From CAWIJK01 sp963836375 (GTDB lineage Bacteria; Actinomycetota; Acidimicrobiia; Acidimicrobiales; RAAP-2), in NCBI GenBank assembly GCA_963836375.1, contig CAWIJK010000002.1, positions 1-64,000 of the forward strand: a DNA stretch of 64,000 nucleotides, in the 5' to 3' direction. The position numbers and the translations under genes are program-made. Shown piece by piece: positions 43,658 to 52,407 of this stretch. The stretch's first letter is position 1. Every line of letters begins with the position of its first letter. The notes under the pieces are model-generated. The model was not told where the DNA came from, ran no database searches, and saw only the letters and a list, made by a program, of their open reading frames with translations.

Positions 43658-45264
43658 ATGGTCGAGCCCTCGAGCCCGCGCCGACCCCGCCGGGTGCCAC
43701 CGGGCCTTCGCGGTCCGGTCGCCGCCGGCCGGCCCGGCCCAAACACCACGGTGCCCGCGACGCTCCCCGCCCGTTGGGCCCGCTGTTGGGCCGCCGATCC
43801 GGGGGCGCCCACCGTCGTGGAGCGGTCGACGGGCCGGGTGTGGCGGGCCGGTGAGCTCGACGGACGGACGAGGGAGGCCGCCGAGCGCCTGGGCGCCGCC
43901 GGCGTCGTCGCCGGCGACCGGGTCCTCTGGTCGACGCGGACCTCGCTCGATGCCGTGGTGGCCTGCCTCGGCGCCCTCCGGCTCGGGGCGGTGGTGGTCC
44001 CGGTGAACCCCCAGTACACCGAGCGCGAACTGGCCCACATCGCCGGGGATGTGCGCCCGGCCCTGGCCCTCGTCGACCGGCCCGAGCAGGCCGACCGTGT
44101 GCGTCGGGCCAGCGGGGGACTCACCGGGTCCCTCCCCGTCGATCCCGCCGAGCCCGTCCGGCCCAGCGTGCGCCCGGAGGGCCGGGCGGGCGTCCGCGGG
44201 GGGAACCGCCCGCCCTCGACGCCGCCGCGGGCGAGGCCCCGGCCCTGATCGTCTACACGTCGGGCACCACCGGGACGCCCAAGGGCGCGGTCCTGAGCCA
44301 CGACAACCTGGCAGCCGGGGTCGATTCCCTCGGGGCGGCCTGGCGGTGGGAGCCGGCGGACCGCCTGGTGCTCGCCCTCCCGCTCTTCCACGTGCACGGC
44401 CTGTGCGCCGGGCTGCTGGGCGCCCTCGGTGCCGGGTCGTCGGTGGCCCTCTTCGAGCGCTTCGAGGCGGCCGAGGTGCTGGCCGAGGCCCGCTCGGGGT
44501 CCACCCTCTTCTTCGGGGTGCCCACGATGTACCACCGCCTAGTGGCCGCCGCCGGCTCGGACGCCCTGTCCCGTCTCCGCCTGTGCGTCTCGGGCTCGGC
44601 CCCGCTGTCGCCCGCCCTGTGGCACGAGGCCCGCCGCCGGGCCAAGGTGACCATCTTGGAGCGCTACGGCATGACCGAGACCCTCCTCACGCTCTCCAAC
44701 CCTTACGACGGTGAGCGCCGCCCGGGAACCGTCGGGTTCCCCCTGCCCGGGGTCGAGGCCCGTCTCGGGGCCGACGGTCCGGTTCGCACCGGGGGGCCGA
44801 ACGGACCGGGCGGCCCCGGTGAAGGGGAGCTCTGGGTGCGCGGACCGACGGTCTTCGCCGGCTACTGGGAGCGGCCGGCCGAGACCGCGGCCTGCTTCGA
44901 GGGTGACTGGTTCTGCACCGGCGATCTGGCGGCGGCCGACGACGACGGCTACCTGTCGATCCGGGGACGCCGTCAGGAGGTCATCATCAGCGGCGGCTTC
45001 AACGTCTATCCGAGCGAGGTGGAGGACGTCCTGGTGACCCACCCAGGGGTGGCCGAGGTGGCGGTGACCGGGGCCCCGTCGGAGGAGTGGGGCGAGACGG
45101 TCACCGCCTGGGTGGTCCCCGCCGACGGCGGCCTGGCCGCCGACGACCTGCTCGCCTTCGCCGCGGCTCGCCTGGCGCCCTTCAAGCGGCCGCGCTCGGT
45201 GCGCCTGATCGAGACCCTCCCGCGCAACGCCATGGGCAAGCTCGTGCGCTCCGAGCTGCGATGA
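43658..45264 (+). CDS. Acyl-CoA synthetase (AMP-binding), one frameshift
   Basis: This adenylate-forming ligase, after repair about 535 residues, joins a carboxylic acid to CoA. The core motif LIVYTSGTTGTPKGAVLSHD (P-loop), LPLFHVHGLCAGLLGAL, RYGMTETLLTLSNPYDGERR, GDWFCTGDLAAADDDGYLSI, RRQEVIISGGFNVYPSEVED and PRNAMGKLVRSEL with the catalytic Lys are all present. The pattern resembles malonyl-CoA synthetase (MatB)-type enzymes, especially RYGMTET and PLFHVHGL. The frame breaks near 44200, next to a run of six G. TACCAT at 43646-43651 sits 6 nt before the ATG. Substrate is inferred only. Confidence 0.85.
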
Positions 45265-45280
45265 ACCGGCCCGCCGGGGC

Positions 45281-45766
45281 TCACAAGGCCAACTGGTACT
45301 CGTCGAGGTACCGGTCGGGATCGCGGTGCATGGCCTCCCGGGCGCCGGTCGGGCGGAAGCCCAGGCGCTCGTAGAAGCGGCGGGCCCCCTCGTTTCCCTC
45401 GGCCACCCCCAGGGTGAGGGCCCGGGCACCCCCCTCGACCGCCCAGGTCCCTACCGCCCCGAGCAGTGCCGCACCGACGCCGCGCCGGCGGGCCGTGGGG
45501 GCCACCCACATCGAGAGGACCTGGCGGCAGCCCGGGTGACGCCAGTCCTCACCGGTGGCCGCCACCAAACCCAGCGCCTGACCGTCCTCCTCGGCCACGA
45601 ACCAGTGCAGCGCCTCGAGCCACGGCACCCACTGGTCGTCGCTGAAAGCCGCCTCTCGGTGCAGGGTCGAGCCGAACGCGCCGGGCGCGTCGGCCAGGGC
45701 GGCCAGGCGCAGGGCCCGCAGAAGTCGCCATTCGTCGCTCCCCGCACCCCGGACGGTCACGGTCAC
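45281..45766 (-). CDS. GNAT family N-acetyltransferase
   Basis: This is an acetyl-CoA-dependent acetyltransferase of about 161 residues; the acceptor is unknown. Motif A is LSMWVAPTARRRGVGAALLG with the RRxGVGxxLL loop that holds CoA, and motif B follows as ALTLGVAEGNEGARRFYERL with GFRPTG. The N-terminus DEWRLLRALRLAALADAPGA and FGSTLHREAAFSDDQW match the common GNAT group starting with a W-x-x-L-R-x-x-R-L block. Two starts are possible: GTG 45766, or GTG 45760, which has GGAGG seven bases upstream. Confidence 0.88.
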   Translation of the reverse strand: MTVTVRGAGSDEWRLLRALRLAALADAPGAFGSTLHREAAFSDDQWVPWLEALHWFVAEEDGQALGLVAATGEDWRHPGCRQVLSMWVAPTARRRGVGAALLGAVGTWAVEGGARALTLGVAEGNEGARRFYERLGFRPTGAREAMHRDPDRYLDEYQLAL

Positions 45767-45844
45767 CCCTCCATCCTGCTCCGCGCGGACCGCCGGCGAA
45801 CCGAGGTCGCGGACCGACGGCGGGGGGATGGCTAGCGTGACGGC

Positions 45845-46261
45845 ATGCTGGTGGCCTTCGGCACCGACGAGCACACGACCCTCACCGAGGCGGTCGTCGC
45901 CATGCTCGGCCAGCGGGGCCACGAGGTCCAGGTCGTGGCCGACGGTCTCGACTGGCCCGATGCCGGGCGGTTGGTGGGCGAAGCCGTCGCCGCCGGCCAG
46001 GCCGAACGGGGGGTGGTGTGCTGCACGACCGGCACCGGGGTGGCGATGGCCGCCAACAAGGTGCCAGGCGTGCGGGCCGCCCTGTGCACAGACTCGTTCA
46101 CCGCGCAGGGATCTCGCCGGTGGAACGACGCCAACGTCTTGGCCTTCGGGCTCCGGCTGACGACGGCGACCGTCGCCGCCGAGCTTCTCGACGCCTTCTT
46201 GGCCACGCCCTTCGAGCCGGGCGAGGCCGCCCTGGTCTCCCGGGTGGAGCCGGCCGGCTGA
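45845..46261 (+). CDS. RpiB/LacA/LacB-family sugar-phosphate isomerase-like protein
   Basis: This family interconverts ribose 5-phosphate and ribulose 5-phosphate or related sugars. The signature GVVCCTTGTGVAMAANKVPG aligns without gaps to the family's C-G-T-G-x-G-x-x-x-A-A-N-K, giving the catalytic Cys, and NDANVLAFGLRL is the later conserved block. The N-terminal sugar-binding D-H-x-G motif is altered to FGTDEHTTLTEAVVAML, so a different sugar or reaction is possible. Length is 138 residues. TAGCGT at 45833-45838 stands 6 nt before the ATG. Confidence 0.75.
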   Translation: MLVAFGTDEHTTLTEAVVAMLGQRGHEVQVVADGLDWPDAGRLVGEAVAAGQAERGVVCCTTGTGVAMAANKVPGVRAALCTDSFTAQGSRRWNDANVLAFGLRLTTATVAAELLDAFLATPFEPGEAALVSRVEPAG

Positions 46262-46393
46262 CCCTCGGACGGTTCTCCCGCCGCGCCGCCCGGTGCCGGC
46301 CGAGGACTCGCCAAGGGGCACCAGCTGGAGGTCGTGGCCCCGGCGGGGCCGCCCGGGCCGCCCGCCGGGCGGGCGCAGTAGCGTGAGCGGGCG

Positions 46394-46693
46394 GTGGCCA
46401 CCTTCTTCATGCTCTCTACGGTCGGGCCCGACGGCGCGGCGACCCTCCGGGAGAATCCGAGCCGCCTGAAGGAGGTCAACGCCGAGGTCGAGGCGATGGG
46501 GGTGCGGGTGGTCGCCCAGTGGGCCCTCCTCGGCCCCTACGACTTCTGCACCGTCCTCGAGGCGCCCGACGAAGGGACGATGGCCCGGGTGGCACTCGTC
46601 CTCGGGGCCAGGGGCACCCTCAAGACCCTCACCCTGACGGCGATCCCGATCGACGACTACATCGCCGCCGTCCAGCGCGACGCGACGGGCTGA
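46394..46693 (+). CDS. GYD-domain small protein
   Basis: This 99-residue protein is of the GYD family, a ferredoxin-like fold often seen as a stand-alone protein in actinobacteria; the function is unknown. Typical blocks are FFMLSTVGPDGAATLRENPS, VRVVAQWALLGPYDFCTVLE with the G-x-Y-D that names the family, and KTLTLTAIPIDDY at the end. The start is GTG 46394. Confidence 0.8.
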   Translation: MATFFMLSTVGPDGAATLRENPSRLKEVNAEVEAMGVRVVAQWALLGPYDFCTVLEAPDEGTMARVALVLGARGTLKTLTLTAIPIDDYIAAVQRDATG

Positions 46694-46744
46694 CGCGCCG
46701 GGCGGTGGACCCGATGGGCGACATTGGGGAAAGGCGGTGGCGGC

Positions 46745-47023
46745 TCAGAACCACCAGGTGCCGTGCCGGCCACGCTCTCGGCGCACCGAGTCGTGGGCGA
46801 ACACACCGGGCAGCACGCTGTCGTCGGACAGCCGTCGCAGCCGGTAGCTGTCCTCGGTGGCCTCGGCCACCACGAACCCGCGGGTCCAGCGTCCTTGGAA
46901 CCGGTCCCGGACGTCGACCCTTGTCCCGGGCTCCAATGGCTTGGGACCCGCGCCGGCCGCCCCGGTCCCTGGGCCGGGCTCGGACCCGGCCCGCTCTGAC
47001 TCGGCCACGCTCACGGCACCCAT
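46745..47023 (-). CDS. Conserved-looking hypothetical protein (small barrel-type domain)
   Basis: This is a 92-residue protein. The first 30 residues are Gly/Pro/Ala-rich; the rest is a compact domain: LEPGTRVDVRDRFQGRWTRG, FVVAEATEDSYRLRRLSDDS, VLPGVFAHDSVRRERGRHGT, ending WWF. The pattern of short strands with aromatic residues resembles a Tudor- or SH3-like barrel; no function is known to me. Its ATG overlaps the ATG of the divergent rnhB within CATG at 47021-47024. GTG 47011 is an alternative start. Confidence 0.6.
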   Translation of the reverse strand: MGAVSVAESERAGSEPGPGTGAAGAGPKPLEPGTRVDVRDRFQGRWTRGFVVAEATEDSYRLRRLSDDSVLPGVFAHDSVRRERGRHGTWWF

Positions 47024-47831
47024 GGTATTGACCGACCGGAGCACATCAGGCCCGCCCGCCCCGACACCGGCTGAGCCCGAGGGGCCGGCCACTGTCCGGG
47101 CGGCACCGCTCCGACCCACCCTCAAGCAGGAACGGCGCCTCTGGCGGGCCGGGCACCACTGGGTGGCCGGGCTCGACGAGGTCGGCCGGGGCGCTTGGGC
47201 CGGCCCGGTGAGCGTCGGGGTCGCCGTGATCCGGCCCGACCTGCGCACCCGGACCCTCCCGGCGTGGCTGCGCGACTCGAAACTCCTGGCCGAAGAACGT
47301 CGTGAGTCGGTCTTCACCGAGGTCGCCAGGTGGTGCGCCGACGGGGCGGTCGGTCACGCCGACGCCGAAGAGTGCGACCGCTTCGGGATGACCGCCGCCC
47401 TGCGGCTGGCCGCCTACCGGGCCCTGGCCGCCCTGGAGCTCCGGCCCGACGCCCTGCTGATCGACGGCCCCTACAACCTGCTGCGGCCCCCGGCGGCCGT
47501 CCAACAGCAGCTGGCCCTCGATGACGGCGCCGGAGCGACCGGGCGCCCCGGCGCCGGCCCGGTGCCCCTGCCCGAGGTCGACCTCCCAGAGACGGTGGTC
47601 CCGGTGGTCGACGGTGACGCCCTCTGCGCGACGGTCGCCGCGGCGTCGGTCCTGGCGAAGGTGGTGCGGGACCGCCTGATGCGCGAAGAGGCCGAACACT
47701 TCCCCGCCTACCACTTCGAACGCAACAAGGGGTATCCCTCCCCGTTGCACCAGATCGCCCTGCGTGGCTACGGCCTCTCGGCCATCCACCGGCGCAGCTG
47801 GGCGTTCGTCGACGACCTGCCCTGGCGCTGA
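47022..47831 (+). CDS. rnhB: Ribonuclease HII
   Basis: RNase HII cuts RNA in RNA-DNA hybrids and starts removal of misincorporated ribonucleotides. Conserved acidic residues appear in HWVAGLDEVGRGAWAGPVSV (D-E-x-G-R-G), ALLIDGPYNLL, and VVDGDALCATVAAASVLAKV, with VRDR following. The C-terminus has YHFERNKGYPSPLHQIALRG and the final RRSWAFVDD typical of the family. Length is 269 residues, with a Pro-rich leader of about 35 and an insert near residues 160-185. No other start lies between ATG 47022 and the DEVGRG motif. Confidence 0.92.
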   Translation: MVLTDRSTSGPPAPTPAEPEGPATVRAAPLRPTLKQERRLWRAGHHWVAGLDEVGRGAWAGPVSVGVAVIRPDLRTRTLPAWLRDSKLLAEERRESVFTEVARWCADGAVGHADAEECDRFGMTAALRLAAYRALAALELRPDALLIDGPYNLLRPPAAVQQQLALDDGAGATGRPGAGPVPLPEVDLPETVVPVVDGDALCATVAAASVLAKVVRDRLMREEAEHFPAYHFERNKGYPSPLHQIALRGYGLSAIHRRSWAFVDDLPWR

Positions 47832-47980
47832 CCGCGCGACAGGCGCACGTGGACCAGGATCTGGACGTCACCGCTCCGACGGCCGAGCCACGCCCGAGCT
47901 GAGCGGGTCAGGTCAGGGCCGAGCGGCCCATCGCCCCGGGGGCCCATCCGCCGGACAGCGACCTCGTCGTCAGGGCCCGG

Positions 47981-49865
47981 TCAGCCATTCCAGCGCCAGC
48001 TCTCCGGGGTGATCTGCCACAGGACGTTCTGGGGGGTGACCCCCGAGAGCCCCTGGGCGATCTCGGTCATCTGGGTGGCGTACTCGGGCTGGAAGACGAC
48101 CGGGAGATTGCCGCTCACGAAATTCTGGTAGGTCGTCAGGTTCGTGGGGGTGAGCATGGTCGCGTTGATGAGGGCATCGGCCTGAAGACTCGAGTAGTCG
48201 CCCGAGTTCGACGCGGCACCGGTCTGAAACGTCTGCTCGCCGGTGGGGTAGTAGTACGGGTCGTAGTTCCATCCCACACCGGTGTTCTCGAGTTGCCAAC
48301 CGCAGCCACCGGGGCAAGGGGTCGCTTCGTCGATGACGGACATGAACGACGCTGACGACAGAGCGACGTTGATGCCGGCCTGAGCCCAGCTCGACCTCTC
48401 GGCGACCATGGTGGTCTGGAGGATCGACGATCCTGCCGCGTACTGGAGGTGGAAGGCCAGCCTGGCTCCCGCCGGGATGCCCGCCCCACACTCGTCGGCG
48501 GCCGTGCCCGGCCGCCGCGCACGTACTGGTGCCGTTTGGGACCACCCTCCAGCCGTGCGCCGTCAGCAGGTGGACAGCCCTGGAGGGACTGTAGGGGTAC
48601 GGGTTCGACTTTGCGGCGGCCGAGGCGAAGGAGTTCCGGGGGACAACCGGCACGGGGCCGTAGGTCGGGACGCCGTAGCCGTCGTTCAGCCTGGCGATGA
48701 GGCCCGGCTGGTTGACCAGGTATTGCATGGCCTGCCGGAAGTAGAGCTGGTTGAAGATCTTGCCCACCGTCCCGCCGTTGGCGTTGGAGTCGAAATTGTA
48801 CGGAAAGTAATTGACCGACCACGTGTAGAGCGGCGCCAGGGTGAAGTTCGGGAGCTGCGAATTGTTGGGCCCCGCCACCAGCGGGTTGGACGTGGCCGCG
48901 GTGATCGCCTGGCTCGGGAGGTAGCCCACGCTGACCTTGCCGCTGACCAGCGCGTTGAACTCGGAGTAATCCGACGTGAACGGGAGCTCCTTGAAGGACT
49001 TCAGCGTTGGCTTGACCGACCCCGAATAACTCGGATTCGGGACGAGGGTGACATTCCCCGAGGCGTCGAAATCGGTGAGACGCCAAGGACCGTCGACCAC
49101 CTGCCAGAGCGGGTTGGTGGCGTAAGTGGAAACCGCCGTGTTCGAGGCGTTGGGGTTGTTCGGGTTGTAGCCGGCCTGTTGGGAGAGGAAGGTGTAGACC
49201 GCCGCGCACTGGGTGTCGACCGTCCCGTAGGCCCCGATCGAGCAGCCGCCCGAGCCGGCGACCCCGCCGCTGGTGGTCTTGTCCCAGGCCAGGGGAAGCG
49301 GTGTGATCTGGGACAGCTCGTTGTAGGTGTACCACGTCGGATTGAAGGACTTGGTGAGTTGGAACGTCAGCTGCGTGGGGCTGTTGATGGTGACGCTCTG
49401 GATGTTGTCGGGGATGGCGTTGCCACCAGGGGTGTATGCCTCCCAGTTGGCCTTCTCGGCATGGAGCATGTTCATCCAGAACATGACGTCCTGGGAGGTG
49501 ACCTGCTCGCCGTTGGACCACCGATAGCTGTTGAGCTTGATGACCACGGTCTGGTCGTTGTCGGAGTACTGGGGGTTCTGGGCCAGCGACAGGCCGGGAT
49601 TGAGGTTCGGGGTCGATCCCTGACCGAACCAGTAGAGCGGGCGGTACATCAGGTACTGGAATTGGTTGACGTTGGCCACACTGAAGAACGCCAGGCTCAT
49701 GAACGGGAAGATGTAGTCGGGCGGGGATTGGGGCTGTTCCGCCCAGGTGGCGGTGTTCGACGACGCTGCGCCGCTGGCCGGCGCCAGGGCGCCCAGACCC
49801 ACGGTCAGGACCCCGGCGCCAAGGACGACGCCCATCGCCCATCGCAACACGCAAGCTCGTCTCAT
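47981..49865 (-). CDS. Peptide/nickel-type ABC transporter substrate-binding protein (family 5), one frameshift
   Basis: This is an extracellular solute-binding protein of the DppA/OppA type, about 627 residues after repair. It begins with a secretion signal (MRRACVLRWAMGVVLGAGVL, cleavage near ASGAAS). SBP-5 hallmarks are NPQYSDNDQTVVIKLNSYRW, SNGEQVTSQDVMFWMNMLHA, GPWRLTDFDASGNVTLVPNP and IFNQLYFRQAMQYLVNQPGL. The last third, including NVALSSASFMSVIDEATPCP and FQPEYATQMTEIAQGLSGV, is in another frame; the break is near 48520 in CGGCCG-rich sequence. No permease or ATPase gene adjoins it, so it is an orphan binding protein. There is no lipobox cysteine, which is unusual for a Gram-positive. 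Confidence 0.85.
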
Positions 49866-50104
49866 ACGGTTCTGCCCTGCCCCCTTCGTGGTGTTGGCCG
49901 CTGTCCGAGGGCCTCGGGGGTGCGCCGGCCGCGTGAGCCCGTCACCGTAACGCAGCGCCCCCCTCGGAGGTTCGACCCAACCGCCCCCACCCGGTGACCC
50001 CCGTGGCGCAGCCCGCCGGGTTCCGGTGCGGCTCCGGGCGACACCATAGGTGGTGGGTGCCGGTCGTCTCGGTCGGTCGCTGCCCGACGCCGCCCGGGCG
50101 CCGC

Positions 50105-51319
50105 TCAGCGTCCCGACGGCTCTTTGGGCAGCCCGAGGACCCGCTCCCCCACGATGTTGCGCAGGACCTCGTCGGTCCCCCCGGCCACCCGAAGGCCCGG
50201 CAGGCCGAGGACCAGTTCGGACCAGGCGTAGGTGCCCCAGGCCCCGCTGTCGGCCACCAGGGAGGGACCGAGGACCGACGAGACCAGGTCGGTGGTCAAC
50301 TGCATGTTCTGGGTCAACGACATCTTGGCCAGCGAGAGCTCGGGGCCCGGGGCCTGCCCGGCGGCGACCTTGGCCATGGCCCGCAGGGTGTTGTAACCGG
50401 CGACCCGGCTGTGGACGATCAGCCGGGCCAGTTGCTGGCGGACCAGCGGGTCGTCGGCCCGACCGGCGTGGCGGGCCAGCTCGATCAGGCGGGTCAAGGC
50501 CGGCGCCCCGCCCCCCCCGCCGCCGCCGATGGCCGCCCGCTCGTTCATCAAAGTGGTCAGGGCGACCGACCAGCCGCCGTTGACCTCGCCCAGCCGGTTG
50601 GTGTCGGGGATCGCCACGTCGGTGAAGAACACCTCGTTGAACGATGCGCCACCGGTCATCTGGCGTAGCGGCCGCACCTCGACTCCCGGGGCGTGCATGT
50701 CCACGACGAAGCCGGTCAGGCCCTTGTGTTTGGGAAGGTCGGGGTCGGACCGGCAGATGATCTCGCCGATGTCGGCCAGGTGGGCGTAGGACGTCCACAC
50801 CTTCTGGCCGTTGACCACCCACTCGTCGCCGTCCCGGACCGCACGCGTCTGGAGGCCGGCCAGGTCGCTTCCGGCCCCCGGTTCGCTGAAGAGCTGGCAG
50901 CCGACGATCTCGCCCCGGTACATCGACCGGAGGTAGCGGTCCTTGACCTCCTCGGTGCCGTGGGCCCGGATGGTCGGGGCCACCATGCCGAGTCCGATCC
51001 CGAACACGGACAACGACGGCGTCTCGTAGCGCGACTCGAGGCTGTGCCAGCGGCGCTCGTACTCGCGCTCGAGCCCCCGGCCGCCGTACTCGGGGGGGCC
51101 GGTGATCCAGCCGAAGCCGGCGTCGAAGACCTTCTCGGACCAGGCCCGGGCGACGACCAGGTCGGCTCGGTCCTGCTCGGGGGTCCGCTCGGGGAGGAGG
51201 GCCACCTTGTCCGAACCGGCGCCCCACTCGAAGCGGACCTCTTCTTTGCGGGGCACATTGGCCTCGAGGAAGGCCAGCGCCTCGGCCTCGAAGGCCTCCA
51301 TCGAGATGTCGTCGCTCAC
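50105..51319 (-). CDS. Acyl-CoA dehydrogenase
   Basis: This FAD-dependent acyl-CoA dehydrogenase (404 residues) introduces a double bond in an acyl-CoA. FAD and substrate blocks are SVFGIGLGMVAPTIRAHGTE, GCQLFSEPGAGSDLAGLQTR and EWVVNGQKVWTSYAHLADIG, then RQMTGGASFNEVFFTDVAIP. The C-terminus GLRVAGGTDEVLRNIVGERV and LGLPKEP is typical of the actinobacterial FadE group that acts on large or steroid-like CoA esters. A run of eight Gly (IGGGGGGGAP) is unusual. The start is GTG 51319. A possible electron acceptor is ETF, not encoded here. Confidence 0.92.
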   Translation of the reverse strand: MSDDISMEAFEAEALAFLEANVPRKEEVRFEWGAGSDKVALLPERTPEQDRADLVVARAWSEKVFDAGFGWITGPPEYGGRGLEREYERRWHSLESRYETPSLSVFGIGLGMVAPTIRAHGTEEVKDRYLRSMYRGEIVGCQLFSEPGAGSDLAGLQTRAVRDGDEWVVNGQKVWTSYAHLADIGEIICRSDPDLPKHKGLTGFVVDMHAPGVEVRPLRQMTGGASFNEVFFTDVAIPDTNRLGEVNGGWSVALTTLMNERAAIGGGGGGGAPALTRLIELARHAGRADDPLVRQQLARLIVHSRVAGYNTLRAMAKVAAGQAPGPELSLAKMSLTQNMQLTTDLVSSVLGPSLVADSGAWGTYAWSELVLGLPGLRVAGGTDEVLRNIVGERVLGLPKEPSGR

Positions 51320-51428
51320 CTGGTCCCCTTGTTCGTCCCGGGTCGCCGGGGTGTCTCGGACCCGCAGCCCGCGGTGCCCGTCTCCCGCTCGGCCCGGGTG
51401 GTCGACCCGTAGACTAGGGCCCGGTCCG

Positions 51429-52364
51429 ATGGTCTACGTCCTTGCCGTTACCGCCGCCCTGTCGAACGCACTCACGAGCGTGTTGCAGCGCATGGGCGTC
51501 GAGGACGCCCCGGCCAGCGACACCCTCAAGTGGAGCCTCCTGGCCCACGCGCTGCGTCGCGGCGTGTGGCTGCTCGGCTTCGCCCTCATGATCGCCTCGT
51601 TCGTCATGCAGGCGGTCGCCCTGCACCTGGGCAGCCTCAGCGAGGTCCAGCCCATCTTGACCACCGAGCTGTTGTTCTTGGTCATCATCCTGGGGGTCTG
51701 GTTCCGGTTCCCGGTCGGGTGGCGTGAGTGGTCCGGGGCGCTGGCGGCGGCGGGCGGGCTGGCCGGCTTCTTGATCTTCGCGGCGCCCCGGAGCGGCACC
51801 ACTGTGCCCGGTGCTGCCGACTGGCTGGAGGTGGGCCTGCCCTGCGCCGGGGTCGTCGTCGTCACCGTTGTGCTCGCACTGCGCGGGCCCCGCTGGTGGA
51901 GGGCGGCCATGTTTGGCACCGCCGCCGCCGTCTGCTTCGCCTTCACCGCCGCACTGACCAAGGTGGCCACCGGCTACATCGCCACCAACTGGGTGTCGAT
52001 GTTCTGGCATTGGCAGACTTACGGCCTCGCCGTGACCGGCCTGCTGGCGGTGTTCTTGACCCAGAACGCCTATCACGCCGGACCGATCGCCGCCTCCCAG
52101 TCCACCCTCGTCCTGGTCGACCCCCTGGCCAGCATCCTGATCGGGATCGGCCTGTTCGGCGACGATTTGCGCACCGCCGGGGCCTGGGGTCCCTTGGAGG
52201 CGTTGTCGCTGCTCGTGCTCTTCGCCGGGGCGGTGACCCTCTGCCAGTCCCCGATGGTGGCCGGGGTCAAGGGCGAGGGCGAGGTCGAGTCCGAGCGTCT
52301 CTCGGGCCGGAGCCGCTTCCGGCGTCAGGCGGCCCACGTGGCCCAGCCCCTCCCCAACTCCTGA
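51429..52364 (+). CDS. DMT superfamily (EamA-like) transporter
   Basis: This is a 311-residue membrane protein with about nine helices in two related halves, as in drug/metabolite exporters. Typical features are the start VYVLAVTAALSNALTSVLQR, LHLGSLSEVQPILTTELLFL, the second-half AVCFAFTAALTKVATGYIAT, and SQSTLVLVDPLASILIGIGL near the end. The cytosolic tail is basic. The substrate is unknown. It is divergent from the acyl-CoA dehydrogenase gene, with 109 bp between the starts. Confidence 0.82.
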   Translation: MVYVLAVTAALSNALTSVLQRMGVEDAPASDTLKWSLLAHALRRGVWLLGFALMIASFVMQAVALHLGSLSEVQPILTTELLFLVIILGVWFRFPVGWREWSGALAAAGGLAGFLIFAAPRSGTTVPGAADWLEVGLPCAGVVVVTVVLALRGPRWWRAAMFGTAAAVCFAFTAALTKVATGYIATNWVSMFWHWQTYGLAVTGLLAVFLTQNAYHAGPIAASQSTLVLVDPLASILIGIGLFGDDLRTAGAWGPLEALSLLVLFAGAVTLCQSPMVAGVKGEGEVESERLSGRSRFRRQAAHVAQPLPNS

Positions 52365-52407
52365 GGGCACCCACCTGGGGGGTCGGGTGGACGGTGACCG
52401 CCGGTCC

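Noticed and set aside
47832..47980. Gap between rnhB and the binding-protein gene
   Set aside because: Inspected for a terminator or small gene; nothing supportable was seen.
49866..50104. Gap between the binding protein and the acyl-CoA dehydrogenase
   Set aside because: Inspected for promoter, hairpin or small gene; nothing beyond a possible ribosome site was found.
49866..51227. Long minus-strand frame extending upstream of the binding-protein start
   Set aside because: The upstream part is the acyl-CoA dehydrogenase read in the wrong frame; the signal peptide at 49865 marks the real start.
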